A stretch of DNA of 64,000 bases from Narthecium ossifragum (lineage: Eukaryota > Streptophyta > Magnoliopsida > Dioscoreales > Nartheciaceae). The notes below the pieces were generated by a model that searched no databases, was not told where the DNA came from, and saw only the letters and a list, made by a program, of their open reading frames with translations. The first letter of the stretch is position 1; every line of letters starts with the position of its first letter. Of this stretch, positions 57,060 through 64,000 are shown piece by piece. The stretch is from assembly GCA_963920575.1 (NCBI GenBank), contig OY986967.1, positions 22,337,648-22,401,647 of the forward strand, given 5' to 3'. Position numbers and translations under genes: made by a program.

Positions 57060-59815
57060 AAGAGAAAAGATCAATAACCTGAAAACATGATGAGTCATGA
57101 ATTATGCATATTATAGCCCCTTAACTTAGCTTTGTTAGCCTAATGGTGGTTGTATTTGACAGTTTATTATTTGATTTCAGGTTTAGACATGCTTAGGGAA
57201 GAAATTCAAGAAATTCAGCTAAAAAGACCAAATTCTGCATAATCTGGAAGTCTGAAATTAGACTTCGACTGTCAAGAGAATATCCGTCAGAAATTCCATG
57301 AACATCCAAATATTCTGAAATTTTGGAACTAAAAAGAAGACTTGAACAACTACAACTTTTATGTTAAAGACTTTGTGAGATTCTGTATATATTGGCGCCA
57401 GCTTTGAAGCAAAGTAAAATCTATGGAAGCTGGAATTAAAAGCTGCAGAAATTAATTGCTGACGTGGCGTAAACCGACCCATGCAAGTTGACTGGATTGA
57501 CCGATCGGTTTCTAGTCCGATCGATCGGTCCACTTACATGGCAAGTACGAAAATTGAAAAAGTCAGAGTTTAAGTCCAATTATGACCCCTAAACCCTAAT
57601 CCGGGGTTGCGGCTATAAATATGGTTACTTCTGGCCGAGTTTCCCATTTTTTTGACAATCTTTGAAGAAAGAAAGAGGAGATACGAGGGTGCGAATGGCG
57701 ACGGCTTTCTTCCCCGATCCGATAGCCTTCATCCACAAGATGAGTGGCTAACTTCTTGTACTTAGGGATCTCATAAAACCCTAATGTAGTTTTGGTCTTT
57801 CTTTGGTTTGAATCTTCTGAACTTCTCGATACATGATCTCATAAATACGGTTTTATTGATCAGAGATTTGGAGCATAGTTCCATTGAAGTACTTTTAGTC
57901 GTGCAAGCTTTCTGTAATTGTTTGTACATATTTATAAGATGATTTTCATGAAGTTTTTTGTTAGCCTTTGAGATAAACTGTGCTAAGCAAATATATGTTG
58001 TGCCAAGGTCATTAAGAGTAGTATAATTTAAGGTAATCGTAGGATCGAGGGCAATCTATACCGAGCAAAGATAGGTTATGCTATTGAGAACATTAACTTT
58101 CTTTTAGGGATTTATGTGAGTTTGTAGCCATATGATCCATAATGTTGAGACAAGAGAACAAGATGATAACTACAGAAGACTGATAACGAAACTAAGATGG
58201 ACTGAGCAATTCCTAAATAACTACTTCATTTATTTAAATCAATCAACCTTTTATTTCTTTTCTTAATTAATTTAGATAAATCAAATGTATCTTTGATTCT
58301 TGTGCATAGACTTAGGGTTTTGAGAATTGATATCACCTCTATCATTATTTTCCCTTTGGATCGACTCTGAACTTCACCGCTATTCTACCCAGTAGTATAG
58401 TAATTGAATAAAAATTATAAATTTAATATTTGATTGAGTTTGCAATATTTTAACATGTTCACAACACATCAAAACAGCAGCACTTCTCTCCGATGGCCTA
58501 GACAAATCAACATATCCATTGACTAAAAGATGTGAATTTCCATAAAAGGATCAAAAAGAAAACTAATTTCAAAGTATATACCTCATTATAGTTTACCTCA
58601 CGTACTAATTCCTCTCTCTTTTATCTAAGCCGTGTTCCTTTTCGACCAGACCAAGAATAGCTTTCAGCAAGTAAAAGAAGGCACTGTGGCTGCAGTCACC
58701 CTTTTCTTTGCCTGTCAAGCCCCACAAAAACAAATGTACTTTCTCATTCTTGAGAAACAGAATTTGGTCACAACGCTGATTGCATAACTTGAAACATGGC
58801 ACAACAAACACAAGGGCATGTACCATCGAAATGACAAAGTCATGAAGACATGCTTTGCAGTAGCAGTTGCAGCCTGAAGAGATGACAGAGCCATGAAGAC
58901 ATGCTTCTCTGTTGCCGTTGCTGCGACAAACTGGGAATGCAAGCTGATCCTCCGCCCTAGCTCGCTCAAGATACCTGCTTAGGTTCATTTTTCCAAAGAA
59001 ACCAAAAGATTTAATTTTCATGGAGGAGTTCCTTGACTAGGAAAGGGAAACTCTTCCTTTCTTCATGTAATGAGTAAGAGACAATTTAAGAACAATGTCT
59101 ATAACAGCATAAGTAGAACGACTCTGAGAGCAATCAAAGAAGTTGGAACTTAATATTTGAAGATATGATGGAATCCAACAGTTCCCAACGAAAATATACA
59201 TACATGTAAATATATGTAGTTAGGTATATGAATTTTGTAACCATTATGTTGGACATTCTAAAAGAAATGGGTATAAGACAGGTGATTCATTTTATCCCTT
59301 GGTAAGGCAGCAAAAAAATAATGCTAGTTTTCTCAATTGTTTAGAACATCACCGAGACCAAAGATTACAGTCCAAAAACTATCAACTTGCTTGTTGATAG
59401 AGCTATGTTGTGCTAAATGCAACACTTTCTCTTACAGCTAAACCAATCAGAACAGAACTTTGTTCCTAGAACTTATAGTTGTTTGAATATGGAAAACAGA
59501 TTTTTCATTTTTTTTTAAATCAACCCTGGTCAACAACTGTAATTGCTTGATTTAGAGCATTTGCAAATCTAATCATCTATCTTTCTTAAAATACTCCCAG
59601 GTCCAAATTAGCATTAAATGTGACAACATAATTTTTATAAGATTTTCTTTAACAAACTTTTGAGTTCTACTCATTTACAAAGATGCTTTTTGACACCACA
59701 TTAAGACCAAGATTTTGGTAAATCCAAAAGTCAACTTTATAGTACGATATGGTATTAACTTGTGATATTTTGTCTGAACTCACACAATCGAGTTTACTTA
59801 AAATGCAAAACCCTA
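57060..59815. other. Intron or intergenic; a 138-codon minus-strand frame at 58605-59021
   Basis: Mostly AT-rich. At 58840-58925 a ~45-bp unit (ATGAAGACATGCTT, repeated around GTTGC.G) occurs twice within an open minus-strand frame that starts LSRYLERARAEDQLAFPV. The repeat and lack of similarity make it doubtful as a gene. Confidence 0.3.
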
Positions 59816-60580
59816 AGGCCCCATTTTGTTGCCGGATAGAGCAATACTAGTATAAGAAAAACTAATATAGAAATACTAGTATAATTAAGGATGCAATATT
59901 ATTCTACTTCTGGCGTTACGTAAAAAACTAGAGATATATGGGTAGCGAATGACTTAAATAAAGAAATATGGTGTTTGGTTGTGCAATGTGGAATAAGGTT
60001 AACAATAGCCAATGTTCATGACAAATTTCCAAGGTTACCCTTCGATATACTATTGAAAACTTTAACATAATTTCATATAGTTTTCAAAATGAAGGAAGCT
60101 AATGAGAAGGATGGAAGGAGGACAACATATCCAATGATCCCTCGTGTCACAGGAGGCCAAGGAGGGTTAGGGAAAATATGGACCTCAGCTGAGAGAGGAA
60201 AAAGATAGAAAGGAGATTGAAGAGAAGTGATAGTACAAGTTTATTCGGTGGAGAATAGAGGCTGCCAAAAATTTACCAGAAGCCAAGGCAGTGGATCCAA
60301 CAAGAGCAGGATTCACGGTTTAGCAAGGGTTGACATCGATCAATATAAAGGTCATTGATACATGAAAGGAAAGGGGATGTAGTTACAAACTTAGAAGGAA
60401 ATGAGATAATAATCTGGATTACTATCGAAGGGCAAAGGTGTGATGGTAATCTGGATTTTATCCGAGCTTTAGGCCGTTGACCAAGATTACCATCCAGGTT
60501 TTGTGTTTGATTGCAATGGTAGGACAAGGAGGGTTTAATTTGTGGATAAACCCGCCTTATTCAGCAACCAAACAGACACT
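59816..60580. mobile_element. Possible non-autonomous DNA element (MITE-like)
   Basis: The left edge CCCCATTTTGTTGCCGGATAGAGC and the inward reading of the right edge GTCTGTTTGGTTGCTGAATAAGGC resemble each other, and GTTTGGTTGTGCAATGTGGAATAAGG at 59972 repeats the theme. TSD not established. No gene inside. Confidence 0.35.
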
Positions 60581-61120
60581 ATTCGACTAATCTTCATGGC
60601 AACCCAATTTGTCCTTCATCCCAGAGGTCAAAGTTTGAAACTTCTTATGCTTTAGCTTTTTCGTCAAAGACCTAGTATGACCATAGCAGGTTCCATACAA
60701 TGCTAGAAAGTAACATTACAACCATGCAACGTGATTAAATGTTCATAAATCTCTAGCATCAGTCTTGGTAATAACAGATGACAAGTCATGCATGCATATC
60801 TTAAACAATTTGGCAAGGAATCCTAATAGCAACCTAGTTGCAATGGTATTGAGTTTATTGACTATCTTCTCAAAATTATCCTTCACATCGGATAATGAAA
60901 TTGTTTGATACTTTACCATGGGCTCATGTCCCGTATCAACAAAAGAGATTACAAAGAGGGTGTTGTCAATGCAAATGCCCTAGAGATATTTGGTATGTCC
61001 TTAATTGCTTCCATGATAAAGTGATGCTTTTCTTAACAATAAGGAGCAATTAACAGTAGTAAGAGAGCTAAAAGTATACATGAAATAGGGAAGACTTGCC
61101 AACAACGGATAGAAACTCAC
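60581..61120. other. No gene seen (probable intron downstream of the WRC exon)
   Basis: AT-rich, no supported frames apart from the continuation of the first-exon frame past its donor site into 61001. Confidence 0.4.
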
Positions 61121-61828
61121 CGTGGAGGTCAAACTTGACGCGCCGCTCCCAAAACCTCTCCTCTTTCGGCTCGATACACTCCGCCTACCAACACAAGGTT
61201 TTGATGTCTCCCCGTTGTTCTTTCTCACACTCCTAATCAAACCTTGCTTCCGTTTGCTCGAATTCTCTCCCTCCTTATCCAAATCACGCTTTTTTCTTTC
61301 AGCATCAGAATTGCCACTCAGCCTTTTCCCTCTGCCACGGCCTCTGCTCTGCTTTCTAAAAGTTCTCCGTCCTCGGCCGCGAACTGACACCTCCTCGTCA
61401 TCCTCGCCCTCATCGGAGTCCGCAACCCCTTTCTCCATCCTGTACAGAGACACCCCCCTCCCCTTTCCTGCCGGCAACAGGTGCTCCGTCCCATTAATTT
61501 CATCCTCCGATCCCTTGCTTTCACTAATCTCCTCCGATGAGATCTCTCCCGCAGTCTTCCCCTTTCCTTTACCCTTGCCGTCGCCACAATCTTCCTCATC
61601 CTCATCGTCCTCCCCCGTCCGTCTCCTCTTCGAACCGGCTCGTCTGGACCCTAAAATCAGGCGGCGAGAGGAAGCGGCGGCCAGCTTCCGGTCCCGCTTC
61701 CGCTGGTTACGGCGCTTCTGCTCCTCGTAGTGGCGCTGGCAGTAGCTCCTCCCCGGCGCTGCCATCGACGTACACCGCCAGTTCCCATTCCCCGTCCTCG
61801 TGCACCTCAAAAACGGCGGGAAATCCAT
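61121..61828 (-). CDS. First exon of a WRC-domain nuclear protein (possibly JmjC/KDM3 type)
   Basis: ATG at 61828 opens a 236-codon exon ending at a good donor (ACG|GTGAGT, 61121/61120). Residues 9-33 carry a perfect WRC signature, C-x9-C-x10-C-x2-H (C9, C19, C30, H33), followed by a basic nuclear-localisation-like stretch (RRNQRKRDRK). Long Glu/Asp- and Arg/Lys-rich low-complexity parts follow (DDEDEEDCGDGKGKGKGK; RGRGRRTFRKQSRGRGRGK). WRC domains bind zinc and DNA; a WRC at the extreme N-terminus with basic/acidic linker is usual in JMJ25/IBM1-type histone H3K9 demethylases, so that is one possible identity. The JmjC domain is not visible in the window, so the identity stays open. Two tracks of upstream bases (61829-62030) are GC-rich like a promoter-proximal leader. 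Confidence 0.7.
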
Positions 61829-61989
61829 CCGATCCGATCAATCGAAAACAAGTTCCTCCGATTGCTCTTCTAAATTTTCGATCTAAATTTCTAAGCTCTA
61901 AGAACAAAGTTCTGAAGCTGAGGAGATCGATCTGGTACAGAGGTGCTGCTTTATTTCTGGAGCTACTGAGCTGGTGGTTGTGGAACTAA

Positions 61990-62545
61990 TGGTGAAGATG
62001 GAAGAGAGAGGGACCACAATCGCAACGGTCCAACCCATTTCTATCAGCCGGCGAGAAGACGACCGTTTGACTGCCACGTGTCAAGCATGTGCAGCGGGGC
62101 TCGGAGGTACCCACGGCGAGGGAGGGGTGGATCAGCAAGGTTGACGCCGGATTAACCAAAAATTAGCGTAGAAATATAGGATTTTTATTTTTATCTTTCA
62201 TTTAAACTAAATTTATGATTTAGTTTGATTGTTCTTTGATTTCTTTGTACTAGAATATTCTCTAGGATTGCTTAATTTCAGAGTCAAAAGATGGGAGGGG
62301 GGTATTTAAAGGGTTACTGTGCCGACTTGCATGCTACAGTAGCCAACCTGCGACAGTGCTCGCGAGCCGGTCGTCTGTCACGATCCTTTCGGATCGAGCT
62401 CCAATCTTCCGATCGAGAACGCCTATGAGGATCTAATTAAACACAAATATCAATCAGAGGCCGTGTGTGTACTACACGGGTGTACCATGCGGGTGTGAAA
62501 CCAACCGCCGTTGTGTAATTTACCAAATTACCCTATAGTGTAGCG
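61990..62545. other. Intergenic between the WRC exon and the right-end frames
   Basis: 62000-62150 is GC-rich (probable promoter of the WRC gene, minus strand). 62160-62545 is mixed; an (ACACGGGTG) motif recurs near 62475. No gene. Confidence 0.4.
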
Positions 62546-62546
62546 T

Positions 62547-63368
62547 TTGAATAAGGGTTTATTTTTGAAGGAGACTTTGAGGGCCCCCATGGTCCGAGAG
62601 GAGCATGATGGCAAGGCTGCGACGTCCGCTGGGGAGGCTGAGCCTGATTCTGGGGCCTCTTCTAGTCCATCATGGTTTGATGCCGTTGAGCAAATCAGTG
62701 TGCACTCGTCTTCCTCTGAGTCTGCACTCATGTCGGAGGAAGCAATTAGAGAGGCCGCTCGGAAGAGATATGAGACTTTGATGAGAGAAGGGACTACTCC
62801 TCGTTATGGAAGAGGTATACGAGTTGGAAGTATTCTCTTTATGCCTTTTCTTCATGATTCCATTTGTCTTGTCTTATAATTATTTGTCCTTTTAGTCATA
62901 TGATATCATCGGGAAGATCTCGCCCGAATCCGCTCGGAGATAGACACTCTTATGAGCACTATTGAAGCAAAGGGTGCGGCCGTCCATGCGAGAGGTGAGG
63001 CCATCGAGGTCGGAGACGGGACTGCGGAGGAAGGGATAGAAGCCGCGGATAGGGAAAGAGGTAAGGTCGCCGAGGTGCAGGGAGGTGGCATCGAGTCAGG
63101 AGGTGAGGTCGTCATGGCCCAGGAAGAAGGTGCGACCTCCATCGCTTCACCACCGATGACTGTACCGTCACTTTCACCCTTGGTTACGTCAACCGTAGTA
63201 GCTACCGAGACTGTTGTCTCAGACAGCGATGCCCCTCTAGCAATTCCTGCGGTCTCCTCTGAGCCAGCAGTTGTTCGCGGAGAGGTGCCATCCGAGGTCC
63301 CAGCTCCGACAAGTCCGTTGGCGTTGGAGGTCCCTGCAGGTTCAAGGGCTGCTCATGTCATGCCCTGA
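62547..63368 (+). other. Unrecognised, low-complexity reading frames, probably repeat-derived
   Basis: Frame 62547-62870 encodes a Ser/Glu-rich peptide (SGASSSPSW, SSSSESALMSEEAIREAARK). After a break at a possible intron (GGTATACG near 62814), frame 62916-63368 continues with RIRSEIDTLMSTIEAKG and a long Ala/Val/Pro/Glu-rich tail ending in TGA. Composition resembles gag-like or plant-mobile-domain associated proteins of retrotransposons. LTR-like sequence follows directly. Confidence 0.35.
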
Positions 63369-64000
63369 TCCCAAAAACCCATCCGGGCTGACGGTGTGAG
63401 CCAACCCTAGAAGCATCATCTAGCAAAGAGAAATCATTAAATGAGACATTAAACACACTAATAAAGCTTAAACAAAGTCTAAGTTAGAAACCATACCTTA
63501 AAACGCATAAATCCACCCTTAATCTCCTATTAATCCAGCTAATCCTCCCCAGGATCTCTCTCTCCGTCATTGTCGTGGCCTCCAAGCTCGTCGGGGAGCC
63601 GCTGAGAGCCGTCCGACGCCGTACTTCACTCGCGACGGAAAGAGGGAAGAGAAGGAATCGGGAGGCAGAGAAGGGAAGAGAAGAAAAGTCACCACAATTC
63701 ATAAGAAAATCGAAAAAATATGAAATCAATTGGGTTTGGAAGAAGACTCAAGGATCTCCAACTCTTATGTTGAAGATCATGCAAGATTATGCCTGCACGA
63801 AAAATTTGCTAAAATTCGATTAAAATCCAAATTAATTTGCTCCAAGCTCAAGACAGTAATTAAACTACCCTAGGAGCATCTTTTAGCAAGGAGAAATCAA
63901 GAGATTAAAGGTTCAAACACTTAATTACACTTAAACAAAGTCCTAGGTCAAGAACCCTGCCTTATTAAGCTAAACCTGCCGCTAATCTACCGTTAAATTA
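63362..64000. repeat. LTR-like sequence with a diverged direct repeat about 460 bp apart
   Basis: CATGCCCTGATCCCAAAAAC..CCGGGCTGACGGTGTGAG at 63360 resembles starts of plant Gypsy LTRs. A block with AGCATC..TAGCAA.GAGAAATCA, CTTAAACAAAGTC and GAA.CC..CCTTA is found at about 63408-63500 and again at 63868-63965. The window ends inside the second copy. Confidence 0.45.

Noticed and set aside
58605..59021. 138-codon minus-strand frame as a gene
   Set aside because: It contains an internal tandem duplication, no recognised domain and no convincing splice or start context.

Overview
The window is nuclear DNA from a flowering plant. It has a low density of host genes with plant-type introns, many layered transposable elements with recognisable target-site duplications (TSDs), a Cassandra-type element carrying 5S rRNA-like sequence, and endogenous pararetrovirus (Caulimoviridae) sequence. 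I cannot fix the species. One assembly gap (200 N) lies at 4474-4673.

Layout. 1-10611: two nearly identical copies of a pararetrovirus in head-to-head inverted orientation around the gap (ORF1 = capsid/zinc knuckle, protease, reverse transcriptase, RNase H; ORF2 = protein of unknown function with an RGG-rich N-terminus). A viral promoter-like leader and a short antisense piece of the protease region follow. 10612-13188: LINE fragment, MITE and a decayed Ty1/copia 3' half with its LTR. 13189-13592: remnant of an NLR resistance-gene coiled-coil domain, cut by the copia element on one side and by a 5.56-kb PIF/Harbinger transposon (13595-19152) exactly at its start codon on the other. 20.4-22.5 kb: a host gene-like region I cannot name. 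23371-25479: a 5'-truncated LINE with a hAT-like MITE inside. 26095-31234: a three-exon DUF218 membrane protein gene, intact except for one in-frame stop codon. 32.2-37.1 kb: retroposition scars, hairpins and a Mutator-like element holding coding-like DNA and a 1.1-kb solo LTR. 37587-43800: a near full-length LINE with a 10-bp TSD. 46368-49817: a five-exon protein phosphatase 2C gene with all catalytic motifs and a MAP-kinase docking-like motif, followed by three perfect adjacent hairpins (50067-50194). 50381-52915: another LINE with a 10-bp TSD. 53.2-55.6 kb: a nested MITE/Cassandra/foldback cluster. 56.7-57.1 kb and 61.1-61.8 kb: exons on the minus strand, the latter with a perfect WRC zinc-binding signature. 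62.5-64.0 kb: an unrecognised, probably repeat-derived reading frame and LTR-like sequence.

The working host genes supported here are the PP2C gene, and possibly the WRC-containing gene. The DUF218 gene and the NLR are broken in this assembly. The most unusual features are the pararetroviral inverted repeat with its promoter-antisense fusion (a possible natural dsRNA source), the triple hairpin 3' of the PP2C gene, and a series of LINE 3' ends from 2.5 kb down to 60 bp that share one terminal stem-loop.
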